From the NCBI GenBank assembly GCA_040902655.1, contig JBBDWV010000005.1:131810-194378 (forward strand): DNA of 62,569 bases, read 5' to 3'. This DNA is from Mycobacteriales bacterium. GTDB taxonomy: Bacteria > Actinomycetota > Actinomycetes > Mycobacteriales > SCTD01. The translations under genes were made by a program, and so were the position numbers. Shown here one piece after another: positions 7,977 to 16,331 of this stretch. Each line of letters begins with the position of its first letter. Within the stretch, counting starts at the first letter, position 1. The notes under the pieces are model-generated. The model was given only the letters and a program-made list of their open reading frames with translations. It did no database searches and was not told the origin of the DNA.

Positions 7977-9305
7977 TCAGGAGATCTTGATCTTCACCGG
8001 CACGACCGGGGTCTGCGTCTCGGTCGCGGTCGGCAGGTCGGCGACCACCTTGCCGACCTCGGTCACGACCGGGGCGAGCGACGGCACGGCGGGAACGCTC
8101 GGCACGGTCGGCACCGGCCGCGGCTGCGGGCTGGTGGTGGCCTTCGGCGACGGGCTCTGGGACGGCGCCGGGGCCGGCGAGGAGGCGGCCGGCGCGGGGT
8201 CGCTGAGGGTCGGGGCGAGGAAGGAGCTGCGGGCGACGTTCCAGTGCGTCTGCAGGTAGCTGCCCTTGGGGGCGGCGGTCGAGTAGTAGTCGTTGTTGCG
8301 GCAGTCGAGCAGGTGCGCCCGGTCCTTGGCGCAGACCGCCTTCTGGGTGCTGCCGGCGGTCCGGTCGTTGTAGCACATGACCTCGAGGCCGTCGTTGCAG
8401 TGGAAGCCGGCCGTGGCGTTCGGCGCCGTGCGCTGCACCCCACCCAGCATGTGCACGACCTCGTGCGCCTCGACCTTGCCCCAGCAGGAGCGGTCGACCC
8501 GGGCGTAGCTCGGCAGGCCGTTGTTGTTCAGGTTGTCCAGGCCGGGCTTGTCGTCGGCGTACGTCGTCGCGATGCCGCAGTAGCCGGTGGTGTCGGCCCA
8601 GATGAGGTACTTCGAGCCCTTGGCGTCCAGGCCACGGGCCTGCATCGCGTCGATGGTGGCGCGGAAGGAGCTGAAGGCGGAGTCGGGAAGCGCGATGTTG
8701 AGGACGGTCAGGCTGCACGAGGAGCCCGAGGTGGTGGCGAAGCGGACGTGCCGGCGACCACCGGTGACGGCGGCACTGGCGTCGAACGTGCTGCTCACGC
8801 CGGCCGCCCAGCTGCGGATCGAGCCGACCGAGGCGGAGTAGCGGTCTGCCGCGCTCTGCGGGCGGGCGTAGACGGCGCGGACCCGGTTACCGGAGGTGCC
8901 GTCGCCGTAGCAGCCGATCGTGCCGGTGCTGCCGGTCGACCCGCTCGAGGTGCCCTCGGCGGTCTCGCCGGCGTGGCCGTGGCTGGCGTGGTCGTGCGGG
9001 GCCGGCTCGGCGTCGGCGCCGTGCATGCAAAGCGGCACGTTGCGGGCGGAGAGTTCGCAGTCCAGGCCGGCGGCCTGCTGCGAGGTCAGCAGCTCGACGG
9101 CCGCGGCCGGCACGTCGGCAGGCAGGGCCCGCGCCTGCTGCACCGTGGCCGGCGCGGCGAGGGCGGCGGCGGAGGTGGAGGTGGAGGAGGTGGCGGTCGT
9201 CAGCGACGGGCTGCCGGACACCGGGGGGAGCAGGACGAGGGCGGCAACACCGGCCAGCGACGTCGTCAGGGAGAGCAGGGCAACACGGGCAGCGACACGG
9301 GACAT
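7977..9305 (-). CDS. Secreted HEXXH metalloprotease-like protein
   Basis: The start at 9305 gives 442 residues with a signal peptide (VALLSLTTSLAGVAALVLL). A His-rich stretch (HDHASHGHAGE) near residue 105 may bind metal. The middle domain contains eight or more Cys and a zinc-protease signature HEVVH at residues 281-285, followed by a third possible ligand region FHCNDGLEVMCYND. The last ~90 residues are a Pro/Ser/Ala-rich tail ending in VPVKIKIS. This looks like an extracellular zinc metallopeptidase of a family common in actinomycetes; the substrate is unknown. A cyclic-di-GMP riboswitch-like RNA lies directly upstream, so expression probably responds to that messenger. The ribosome site CTCCTGGAG precedes the ATG. 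Confidence 0.75.
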   Translation of the reverse strand: MSRVAARVALLSLTTSLAGVAALVLLPPVSGSPSLTTATSSTSTSAAALAAPATVQQARALPADVPAAAVELLTSQQAAGLDCELSARNVPLCMHGADAEPAPHDHASHGHAGETAEGTSSGSTGSTGTIGCYGDGTSGNRVRAVYARPQSAADRYSASVGSIRSWAAGVSSTFDASAAVTGGRRHVRFATTSGSSCSLTVLNIALPDSAFSSFRATIDAMQARGLDAKGSKYLIWADTTGYCGIATTYADDKPGLDNLNNNGLPSYARVDRSCWGKVEAHEVVHMLGGVQRTAPNATAGFHCNDGLEVMCYNDRTAGSTQKAVCAKDRAHLLDCRNNDYYSTAAPKGSYLQTHWNVARSSFLAPTLSDPAPAASSPAPAPSQSPSPKATTSPQPRPVPTVPSVPAVPSLAPVVTEVGKVVADLPTATETQTPVVPVKIKIS

Positions 9306-9324
9306 CGGAAACTCCAGGAGATCG

Positions 9325-9415
9325 TTGGTAGCCCGGCTGCCGGAGGTGCGAATACACCGAAGACCCGTGGCTTTGCGGACCCGCCTCTCGACGGGGGTGC
9401 CTTTGTCTGATCCGG
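9325..9415 (-). promoter_or_regulatory. Cyclic-di-GMP-I (GEMM) riboswitch candidate
   Basis: Read on the minus strand, the 5' leader contains AAAGGCACC, a hairpin (CCCGTCGAGAGGCGGG), then CCGCAAAGCCACGGGTCTTC, a variable hairpin and GGCAGCCGGGCTACC. These match the order of conserved GEMM-I blocks: GGCA..CC, GACGCAAAGCC, and the 3' GUAGC-GGGUUACC strand. The element ends about 20 nt before the start codon, close enough to occlude the ribosome site. The window also encodes several GGDEF/EAL proteins, which fits. A covariance-model search is the missing proof. Confidence 0.75.
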
Positions 9416-9535
9416 GGCGACCTGTCCGCCGGTTGCTGTGGCGGTGGGTGGTGGTCGTCCGTTGCAAGGTGTTTCGGCGGCAGGTGCCCTGTTCTGGAAC
9501 CGGTGGAGCCCCGTCCGGAGGGGGTGGCGCCGGGA

Positions 9536-9567
9536 CTGCTCCGTCACCCGATCGGGTGACGGAGCAG
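9536..9567. repeat. Perfect 32-bp palindrome
   Basis: CTGCTCCGTCACCCGA (9536-9551) is followed directly by its exact reverse complement (9552-9567). It lies in the 485-bp divergent region between the metalloprotease-like gene and the EAL gene. Besides the riboswitch and this palindrome I see no gene there. The absence of a loop favours an operator or a cruciform over an ordinary terminator. Confidence 0.85.
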
Positions 9568-9790
9568 CGCCGGGCGCGGCCTGTGCACGTCCTCACGAGC
9601 CGGGCCGACTGCGCCGTCCGGCCTAGTCACCACGGCCGGAGCGGTCACCGGGTGGGTGGTGTCGGCGTCCGGAATCCACCCCCGCGACCTAGTCACCTTT
9701 CGGCCGTTCGGAGCAGTCCCGCTGCTGTGTTCGCCTCGTTTCCGGTGAGGTGGCAGGCTGCTCAGGGAAACCGGGGGAGAAAGGCTGGTC

Positions 9791-11329
9791 GTGGAGGATC
9801 TCGATGGGGCGCCGGCGGGGCCCTCAGGTGCACCGAAGGTGCCCTCGGTCGCGACGGCGCAGGACGGGGCGCGCGCCGTCCTGGACGCGCTGCGTGCGCC
9901 GGTGCTGTTGCTGGACGGACGCTGCCTGGTGACGGCCGCCAACGGCGCAGCGGGCGAGCTGCTGCAGCGTGAGGTGAGCGGGCAGCCCGTCGAGGAGGTC
10001 CTCGTCTCCCCCGACGCCCTGCGGGGGGCCCGCCGGGCCGTCGCGGAGGGGGCGTCCTCGAGCTGCACCGCCGAAGCCCTGCTGCCCGACGGGTCACGTC
10101 GCGCGGTGGCCCTCCACATCGCCCCGCTGCGCCTGTCCGGGGAGGTGGACGGCGCCGTCGTCACCGTCGAGCGGCTGGCCGGAGGCGAGCCGGCCTCCGA
10201 CGCCGCCTCCGAGGCCGCAAGCGGGACCGGGAGCGGCGCCACTGCCGCAGCCGGGAGCGGCGCCACTGCCGACGCAGCCCGCGGGTCCGCAGCGGCGGCC
10301 ACGACTCCGTCCCGGTCCGGGTCGGCCGCTGTACCGGCGCCCGCAGAGGTCGAGCTGGCCGAGGAGCTCCGGCAGGCGCTGAACGGCGACGAGATCGTCC
10401 TGCACTACCAGCCGATCGTCCGGCTGCACGACCGCAGGCCGATGGCGGCCGAGGCCCTGGTGCGGTGGGACCACCCGCGCCGCGGGCTGCTGCGGCCGGT
10501 GGACTTCCTGGACACCGCGGACAGCGCCGAACTCGCCGGGCCACTGGCGGCCTGCGTCCTGCGGCAGGCCGCCCACACCGCGACCACCTGGAGCCGCACG
10601 CTGCGCAGCACCCCGCCGATCCAGATCGCGGTGAACCTCTCCGAGCGCCAGCTCCTGCAGCCCGACATCGCGGCGCTCGTCCGCGAGGCGCTCACGGTGG
10701 CCGACTGCCCGGCGGAACGGATGCTGATCGAGGTGGCGGAGGGGGCGCTCCTGCAGGATCCCGAGGCCGCAGGAGCCGCCCTGCGTGCCATGAAGGAGCT
10801 GGGGGTCGAGATCGCGGTCGACGACCTCGGCACCGGCAGTTCGGCGCTGTCCTACCTCAAGCGGTTCCCGATCGACCTGGTCAAGGTGGACCGGTGGCTC
10901 GTGGCAGGACTCGGCACCGACCCCGAGCAGAGTGCCGTCGTGGCAGCCCTGGTGTCGCTCGCCCAGGCCATCGGCGTGCGGTGTGTGGCCGAGGGCGTCG
11001 AGACCAGCGACCAGCTCGACGTCCTGCGCCGGCTGGGTTGCGAGCTCGGCCAGGGCTACCTGTTCAGCCGGGCGATGAACGTGAACGCGGCCACCGACTG
11101 GCTGGCGCGTGCGGTGTCACCCCGCGAGACGTCGGCCCGCGCCAGGAGTGCAGTGGAACCGGCGACGGTGCAGCGGATCCTGGACCTGCAGTCCGACGGG
11201 GCCAGCCTGCACACCATCGCGGCCCGGATCAACGCCGAGGGGCACCGCAACACCGACGGCCGGCGCTGGCACCACACCTCGGTCGCGCAGCTCATCGCCG
11301 GGCACCGCTTCCCCGGCATGAACGTCTGA
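9791..11329 (+). CDS. PAS-like / EAL cyclic-di-GMP phosphodiesterase with C-terminal recombinase-like HTH
   Basis: A 512-residue protein with a GTG start. Residues ~25-135 resemble a PAS domain (VLLLDGRCLVTAANGAAGELL). A low-complexity Ala/Gly/Ser linker (~140-190) follows. The EAL domain spans ~195-440: E221 in EALVRW, NLS, IEVAEG, DDLGTGSSALSYL, the Lys in LVKVDR and AEGVE are all kept, so phosphodiesterase activity is expected. There is no GGDEF domain. The last ~60 residues (VQRILDLQSDGASLHTIAAR ... WHHTSVAQLI) resemble the DNA-binding 'Recombinase' segment of large serine recombinases, an unusual fusion. It stands divergent from the putative riboswitch-controlled gene. Confidence 0.85.
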   Translation: MEDLDGAPAGPSGAPKVPSVATAQDGARAVLDALRAPVLLLDGRCLVTAANGAAGELLQREVSGQPVEEVLVSPDALRGARRAVAEGASSSCTAEALLPDGSRRAVALHIAPLRLSGEVDGAVVTVERLAGGEPASDAASEAASGTGSGATAAAGSGATADAARGSAAAATTPSRSGSAAVPAPAEVELAEELRQALNGDEIVLHYQPIVRLHDRRPMAAEALVRWDHPRRGLLRPVDFLDTADSAELAGPLAACVLRQAAHTATTWSRTLRSTPPIQIAVNLSERQLLQPDIAALVREALTVADCPAERMLIEVAEGALLQDPEAAGAALRAMKELGVEIAVDDLGTGSSALSYLKRFPIDLVKVDRWLVAGLGTDPEQSAVVAALVSLAQAIGVRCVAEGVETSDQLDVLRRLGCELGQGYLFSRAMNVNAATDWLARAVSPRETSARARSAVEPATVQRILDLQSDGASLHTIAARINAEGHRNTDGRRWHHTSVAQLIAGHRFPGMNV

Positions 11330-11367
11330 CCGACTCCGCCGACGGCCCGGCCGACTGAGCCAGCCTG

Positions 11368-11432
11368 GTGATCCACGCGAGGTTCAAGGTGGATCCGGCG
11401 CGCGGAACCACCTCGAGGTTCGCGTGGATCAC
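11368..11432. terminator. Inverted repeat between convergent genes
   Basis: Arms GTGATCCACGCGA (11368-11380) and TCGCGTGGATCAC (11420-11432) are perfect; the inner AGGTGG/CCACCT also pair. The element separates the EAL gene and the convergent PucR-type regulator and probably terminates both. Confidence 0.6.
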
Positions 11433-11529
11433 TACTCGGTCGACGCAGCCGGCGGAGACGAGCCGAGGCGGCCGCCGCGGCACGGCCTGCCGTCCGTACC
11501 GTCGGGGTCGATGCAGGAAGCCGGCCGGA

Positions 11530-12717
11530 TCAGGACGTCCGGTGTGCAGGCGGGTGCTGGTCCGCCTGCGCCCGCAGCGCCACCTCCAGCTCGAACCGCG
11601 CCTGCGGGTCCTCCAGCACCTCCCCGAACATCTCCCGCAGCCGCCCGAGCCGGTAGCCCACCGTCTGCGGGTGCACGTGCAGCGCGGCGGCGACGTGCTG
11701 GCGCTCTCCCCGGTGCTGCAGCCAGGCCAGGAGCGTCTCGGCGAAGCGTTCCCGCGAGCTGTCCCGCAGCGCGTCCAGCGGCGTCAGCCGGGTCGCCACC
11801 AGCACGGCCACCAGGTCGGGATCGCGGTGCACCACCAGATCGGCGAGGTGCTCGTCGGCGAACACCGGCCCGTCCCGCACGAGCCCGCGGATCAGCAGCG
11901 CCGACGCCTGCTGCGCCAGCCGCAGGCTGACCGGCACCGCCACCCAGGGGCGGCTCGGGCCGACCCCGGCCCGCCAGCCGCGCAGCGCCGTACGCAGCGT
12001 CTCGCGCGCCGCGGGCCGCGCCGGCGCGGGGAGCAGAGCCACCACCTCCCCGCCGTACGGCGCCACCAGCGCGTCGGGACCGAGCCGGGTACGCAGGCCG
12101 GCTGCGTGTTCCTCCTCCACGACGACGGCCGCGAGCTGCTCGGGCAGCACCCATCCGGCGGCGGACGCGGCCGCAGCCGCCGACGGCGCGTCGCCGGTGC
12201 CGGAGAGCAGCAGCGTGAGCAGCTCGCCGCGACGGCGGTCGGACTCGCCGGCCCGGCGCGACTGCTCGGCGGCATATCCCTCCGCACTGACCGCCGAGAG
12301 CTCGTCGATGTAGGCGAACACCGACTCGGCCAGCGGCATCAGCAGGCCGGGGTCGATGTGGGCGGCGAGGTCGGCGAAGCGACGGAAGGCGACCCGCGCA
12401 CCGACCCGGTAGGCGGCCAGCAGGGACTCCAGGCTGCGCCCCTGCAGCAGCTCACCGCGCCCGAGCGCGAGGTAGACGTCCCGGTCCTGCGGCGCGAGTG
12501 CCGGGCTGTCGGTGCCCGGCAGGTCGAGGAAGCGGCCCAGCGCCACCTCCACCCCGGTGCGCACGCCCTGCCCGAACCGGCCCTCCAGCGGCCGGGCATA
12601 GCTCGGCACCTCCGACGGGATGCTGGTGACGACCTCGTCGACCACCTCGGGCAGGAAGGGCCGGACGCTGTCGCCGAGCCCGGGCGGCAGGCTCGACCAG
12701 GGTGTGGAGACGGCCAT
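11530..12717 (-). CDS. PucR-type helix-turn-helix transcriptional regulator
   Basis: A 395-residue protein from the ATG at 12717 (an upstream in-frame start would add a Cys/Arg-rich stretch unlike the family). The N-terminal half is helical (SSLPPGLGDSVRPFLPEVVD ...). The middle holds a GGDEF-like regulatory fold common in this family (GPDALVAPYGGEVVALLPAP). The C-terminus, about residues 330-390, is the PucR HTH_30 domain: RFAETLLAWLQHRGERQHVA followed by AAALHVHPQTVGYRLGRLREM. Such regulators control purine, amino acid or polyketide genes. It lies about 100 bp downstream of moeA on the same strand, but a functional link to molybdenum cofactor synthesis is only inference. Confidence 0.85.
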   Translation of the reverse strand: MAVSTPWSSLPPGLGDSVRPFLPEVVDEVVTSIPSEVPSYARPLEGRFGQGVRTGVEVALGRFLDLPGTDSPALAPQDRDVYLALGRGELLQGRSLESLLAAYRVGARVAFRRFADLAAHIDPGLLMPLAESVFAYIDELSAVSAEGYAAEQSRRAGESDRRRGELLTLLLSGTGDAPSAAAAASAAGWVLPEQLAAVVVEEEHAAGLRTRLGPDALVAPYGGEVVALLPAPARPAARETLRTALRGWRAGVGPSRPWVAVPVSLRLAQQASALLIRGLVRDGPVFADEHLADLVVHRDPDLVAVLVATRLTPLDALRDSSRERFAETLLAWLQHRGERQHVAAALHVHPQTVGYRLGRLREMFGEVLEDPQARFELEVALRAQADQHPPAHRTS

Positions 12718-12816
12718 CGTCCTCCTCCGGCAACAACAACGGCACGGACCGCGCGGGTGGCGACCCGGCAAAGCATGCCCTGGACGCCGGGGTTCCGGAC
12801 GCTAGGGCCCGAGACG

Positions 12817-14025
12817 CTAGGAGAGCGGCAGCACCTCGACCTCGGCACCGGCCGGCAGGTCCGCGCCGGGGGGCACGACCGCGAGCGCGTCGGCCAGCGC
12901 GGCCCCCCGCAGCATCCCGGCGCCGGCGTGCGGCACCGGACGGGCGCACAGGCCTTCCAGCCGGACCGGGACCAACCGGGTGCCGGCCTCGGCCGCCGGC
13001 ACCGCCTCGTCCAGGACCGCCGCACGGCGGACCAGCGTGCGCCCGCCGAGACCGGCCAGCAGCGGCGCGAGGACCGTCAGCGTCGCGACCAGCGCCGCGA
13101 GCGGATTGCCGGGCAGACCCACCACGAAACGGCCGTCGGACAACCGGGCCAGCAGCTGCGGATGGCCCGGCCGGCAGGCGACCCCGTCCACCAGCAGCCG
13201 GGCGCCCAGGTCCTGCACGACCCCGCGCAGGTGGTCGGCCGGGCCGACCGAGCTGGCCCCCGTGGTCACGACGACCTCCGCGTCCGCCGTCGACACCGCG
13301 TCCCGGAGCAGCGCCCGGTCGTCGCGCAGGTGGCTGCGCCCGACCAGCTCCCCGCCGTGGGCGGCGACCAGCAGCGGGAGCTGGAGCCCGAGCGCGTCAC
13401 GCACCCGCCCGTTTCGCGGTCGCCCGTCCAGCAGCAGCTCGTCGCCGGTCACCAGGCCGACCACCCGCGGCCGCGGCCGAACTTCCAGGGTGTCGTGCCC
13501 GCAGGCCGCCGCAAGGCCCAGCACCGCCGCGGTCACTGCGGCCCCGGCCGGGAGCAGCGCCTCCCCCTGCCGGCACTCCTCGCCTGCCCGCCGGATGTGC
13601 CGGCCCGGCGCGACCACCCCGTGCAGCATGTCAGCGCGCGGGACATCACCGCGGGGAACGTCGCGGCGCAGCTCGGCCAGCTCGACCTGCAGCACGGCAG
13701 TCGTCCCGGGTGGGACCGCGGCGCCGGTACCGACCGCGACCGCCGTGCCGGACCGGAGCCGGTCCGCCGAGCGCTCGCCGGCGAGCACCTCCCCCACGAC
13801 ACGCCAGGGGCCGTCACCGGCCACCGCGAAGCCGTCCATCGCGGAGGTGTCCAGGGGCGGCAGCGGGCTGAGCGCCACCAGCGGAGCGGCCAGTGCCGTC
13901 CCGGCGCACGCCTCGAGTGGTCGGCGTACGGCCGGCAGCACCGGCCCGGCCTCGAAGGCGTGGCGTCGCGCGTCGTTCCAGGACAGCGCGGGCTCCGCGC
14001 CTGCCTGCCGCCGGTGCCCCGCCAC
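12817..14025 (-). CDS. moeA: Molybdopterin molybdotransferase (MoeA family), divergent
   Basis: The GTG start at 14025, preceded by GAGGAGGG, gives 402 residues, normal for MoeA (~400). MoeA inserts molybdate into molybdopterin-AMP. Recognisable are the N-terminal PLPPLDTSAMDGFAVAG motif (canonical D-x-SAMDG-[YF]-A), the MoCF_BD domain with VVTTGASSVGPADHLRGV (canonical TGG-S-VG-x-x-D), and GLPGNPLAALVATL. Two usually invariant features differ: TGG is TGA and the PGKP loop reads RPGHPQ. It may therefore be a weakly active or specialised paralogue. It is divergent from the small protein gene at 14147. Confidence 0.82.
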   Translation of the reverse strand: MAGHRRQAGAEPALSWNDARRHAFEAGPVLPAVRRPLEACAGTALAAPLVALSPLPPLDTSAMDGFAVAGDGPWRVVGEVLAGERSADRLRSGTAVAVGTGAAVPPGTTAVLQVELAELRRDVPRGDVPRADMLHGVVAPGRHIRRAGEECRQGEALLPAGAAVTAAVLGLAAACGHDTLEVRPRPRVVGLVTGDELLLDGRPRNGRVRDALGLQLPLLVAAHGGELVGRSHLRDDRALLRDAVSTADAEVVVTTGASSVGPADHLRGVVQDLGARLLVDGVACRPGHPQLLARLSDGRFVVGLPGNPLAALVATLTVLAPLLAGLGGRTLVRRAAVLDEAVPAAEAGTRLVPVRLEGLCARPVPHAGAGMLRGAALADALAVVPPGADLPAGAEVEVLPLS

Positions 14026-14146
14026 GTCCCTCCTCGGTCGCCCGGCTGATCCGCGGAGTCTAATCCGCGCCCGGAGGACTACGCCGCCGGCGGCGTCGGT
14101 TGCCCCTGGACGACAGGCACGTCCGCGTACGGAGAGCGGAGGACGC

Positions 14147-14353
14147 ATGAACCGTCGCAGGAAGGCCACCGGCCGGGGCTGGTTCGAGCGGTTCGTCTTC
14201 AGCGTCATGGGCCCGCCGCAGGTGGGGGACGTCAACGCCCCCGTGACGGTGCCGCCGGACCCCGGGGCGACGCTGTGCCACAAGTGCCGCCGGCCGTGGG
14301 ACGATCACGAGATCGTGCGCACCGGGAGCATGACCTATGCCAGGTGCCCCTGA
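14147..14353 (+). CDS. Small Cys-containing actinobacterial protein
   Basis: A 68-residue protein with an ATG behind GGAGAGCGGAGG. The N-terminus is basic (MNRRRKATGRGWFERFVFSV). The C-terminal part, CHKCRRPWDDHEIVRTGSMT then YARCP, has a CxxC plus a later Cys that could bind zinc. I do not recognise a named family. It is divergent from moeA and about 80 bp upstream of the DUF305 gene on the same strand, so the two may be cotranscribed. Confidence 0.7.
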   Translation: MNRRRKATGRGWFERFVFSVMGPPQVGDVNAPVTVPPDPGATLCHKCRRPWDDHEIVRTGSMTYARCP

Positions 14354-14432
14354 CCCAGGGGCGTGGTCGTCTGCAGGTCCGTCCGGGCCGGGCAGGACCT
14401 CCTGCCGCCACCCCTGCACCGAGGAGATCGAC

Positions 14433-15035
14433 GTGAACCGACTTCTGACCGCCGCCGCCCTCGCCGGCACCCTCGCCCTGGCCGCCTGTGGCGGGTCCGC
14501 CGAGGAGACCGCCTCCTCCCCCGAGACGCACGCGAGCGGCCACAGCGGCAGCGCGGCGGCGAGTGCGGACTTCAACGACGCCGACGTCAGCTTCGCCACC
14601 GGGATGCGCCCGCACCACGCGCAGGCGATCGTGATGAGCGACCTGGTGCTGGCGACCGACCCGCCCGCGGAGGTGGCCGAGCTCGCGCGGCAGATCAAGG
14701 CGGCGCAGGACCCGGAGATCGCCCAGCTCGACGAGATGCTCGTGACGTTCGGCTCACCGCCGGCCGGCGCCGGCCACGAGATGCACGGCGGCGGCCACAT
14801 GGGGATGCTCAGCGACGAGCAGATGGCCGAGCTGCGGGCGGCCAAGGGCAACGACGCAGCGCGGCTTTTCCTGCAGGGGATGATCGCCCACCACGAGGGG
14901 GCCATCGAGGCCTCGGAGACCGAGCTGGCGGAGGGCAGATACGAGCCGGCCAAGGAGCTGGCGCGCAGCATCGCCGAGTCCCAGGCCGCGGAGATCGAGA
15001 CGATGAAGCAGATGCTGGAGAAGCTTCCCGCCTGA
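14433..15035 (+). CDS. DUF305 family lipoprotein
   Basis: A GTG start at 14433 behind GAGGAG gives 200 residues. The signal peptide ends in the lipobox LAACGG, so the mature protein is anchored to the outer face of the membrane. The body is the four-helix, ferritin-like DUF305 fold: FATGMRPHHAQAIVMSDLVL and LFLQGMIAHHEGAIEASETE carry the paired HH motifs, with a Met/His stretch (GHEMHGGGHMGML) between them. The family is associated with metal, often copper, handling at the cell surface. No copper gene is adjacent. Confidence 0.88.
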   Translation: MNRLLTAAALAGTLALAACGGSAEETASSPETHASGHSGSAAASADFNDADVSFATGMRPHHAQAIVMSDLVLATDPPAEVAELARQIKAAQDPEIAQLDEMLVTFGSPPAGAGHEMHGGGHMGMLSDEQMAELRAAKGNDAARLFLQGMIAHHEGAIEASETELAEGRYEPAKELARSIAESQAAEIETMKQMLEKLPA

Positions 15036-15064
15036 GGTCGTGTCCCGCCGCTCAGCGTGCGGGC

Positions 15065-16159
15065 TCAGTTCTCGCAGGCGATGCCGTCACCGTCGCGGTC
15101 GGACTTGCTGTTGGCCTGGTAGAGCGCATCGTCGTAGTGCGGTGTGTGCCTGGTGGCGCCGCCCTGGTTGGTGGCGCCCTGCCGGGCGACGCCGCCGCGG
15201 TAGTCCCGGCGCAGCTCGGTGCAGTTGGCGTACGCCTTCGCCCCGGCCTGGTTCGCCGAAGGCGCGGGCGCGGCCGTCCGCGCCGGCTGCTGCGCCGGTG
15301 CCGCCGGTGCCGCGGGCTGCGCCGGTGCCATGGTCGGGTTCCCGCCCGCGGGGACGTCCTGGCCGGGACACCCGCCCAGGACGCGGGCGATGGCCTCCCG
15401 TTCGGCCGGCACGACCCACAGCCCGTACTTCGCCTTGACCGCGACCTGGCGCGCGACCATGGGGCAGCGGAAGCTCTTGTTCGGCGGCAGCCAGGTCGCC
15501 GCGTCGCCGTCACCCTTGCTCATGTTCGCCGGGCCATCGACGGCCAGCAGGTTGAGCGGGTCGTTGGCGAAGGCGAGCCGCTTGCCCGCCGGCCAGGACT
15601 GCGCGCCCTTCTGCCAGGCGTCCGACAGGGCGACGACGTGGTCGACGTGCACCTCGTCGGCGGCGGACCTGTCGAAGGCGATCGCGCGACCTGTCAGCGG
15701 ATCCGCGAGCCGCCCGGTCAGGACGACACAGTCCCGCGTCCCGGCTTTGAAAATCGTCGCGGTCAGATCCCGGCCGAGGATGTCGTTACGGGTGTCGCAC
15801 CCGTTGCGGTCGGTGTCGGCCCACCGCTGGCCGAACAGCGCCCGGTCGTAGCCGGTCCGGGGCGCCCGGCCCTGCACGGTCAGGCTGCCGAGCACGGCGA
15901 GCGCCGTGGCCCCGTCCCGTGCCCTCGCCTGGGCGACGAGCAGGTCCGTCGTCGGCGGCGTCGGCCCGGCGGCCGGCGACACCGGTAGGGCCGCCGGTGA
16001 CACAGCCGCCGGTGACACGGCCGCCGGCGAGACGGCTGGTGGGGCAGCCGCGCGTCCGACGGACGAGACGTCGGCGGCCTCCCCGGCTGCGGTCACGCAG
16101 CCGCTCAGCAGCAGCGCCCCCACCGCGATGCGGGCGGAGGTCCAGTACAGGTCAGGCAC
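15065..16159 (-). CDS. HNH (DUF1524-like) endonuclease with C-terminal excalibur domain, lipoprotein
   Basis: A 364-residue exported protein with lipobox-like LLLSGC near residue 20. A tandem AVSP-A repeat (about residues 43-60) is followed by a GmrSD C-terminal / DUF1524-type HNH nuclease domain: VHVDHVVALSDAW, NDPLNLLAVDGPANMSKGDG and CPMVARQVAVKAKYGLWV. After an Ala/Pro/Gln linker the C-terminus is an excalibur calcium-binding domain (KAYANCTELRRDY ... SDRDGDGIACEN, with DxDxDG). The order fits a cell-surface or secreted DNase, possibly calcium dependent. It is convergent with the DUF305 lipoprotein gene. Confidence 0.87.
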   Translation of the reverse strand: MPDLYWTSARIAVGALLLSGCVTAAGEAADVSSVGRAAAPPAVSPAAVSPAAVSPAALPVSPAAGPTPPTTDLLVAQARARDGATALAVLGSLTVQGRAPRTGYDRALFGQRWADTDRNGCDTRNDILGRDLTATIFKAGTRDCVVLTGRLADPLTGRAIAFDRSAADEVHVDHVVALSDAWQKGAQSWPAGKRLAFANDPLNLLAVDGPANMSKGDGDAATWLPPNKSFRCPMVARQVAVKAKYGLWVVPAEREAIARVLGGCPGQDVPAGGNPTMAPAQPAAPAAPAQQPARTAAPAPSANQAGAKAYANCTELRRDYRGGVARQGATNQGGATRHTPHYDDALYQANSKSDRDGDGIACEN

Positions 16160-16331
16160 GGCGGGGCCTACGGGCGTTCTCCGACGGGTCGTCGTACCTG
16201 ATCATGCCCGTCCTTCGGGAGTCGGAGTGAGCCTTCGGGAGTCGGGGCGAGCCACCAGCACACCCCATCCCGGTCGGCTGCGGAGCCGTTCACCTGTAAT
16301 CGTCCGTACCGGTGTCGTCCGGCCGGCACCC

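Noticed and set aside
5174-7990. Very long open frame on the plus strand (938 codons)
   Set aside because: It is antisense to serA and the S8 protease, whose motifs are unmistakable; the translation is Arg/Gly/Asp-rich with no domain. Long shadow frames are expected at this GC content.
9791-11329. Serine recombinase gene
   Set aside because: Only the C-terminal DNA-binding-like segment is present; no resolvase catalytic Ser domain exists in the chain.
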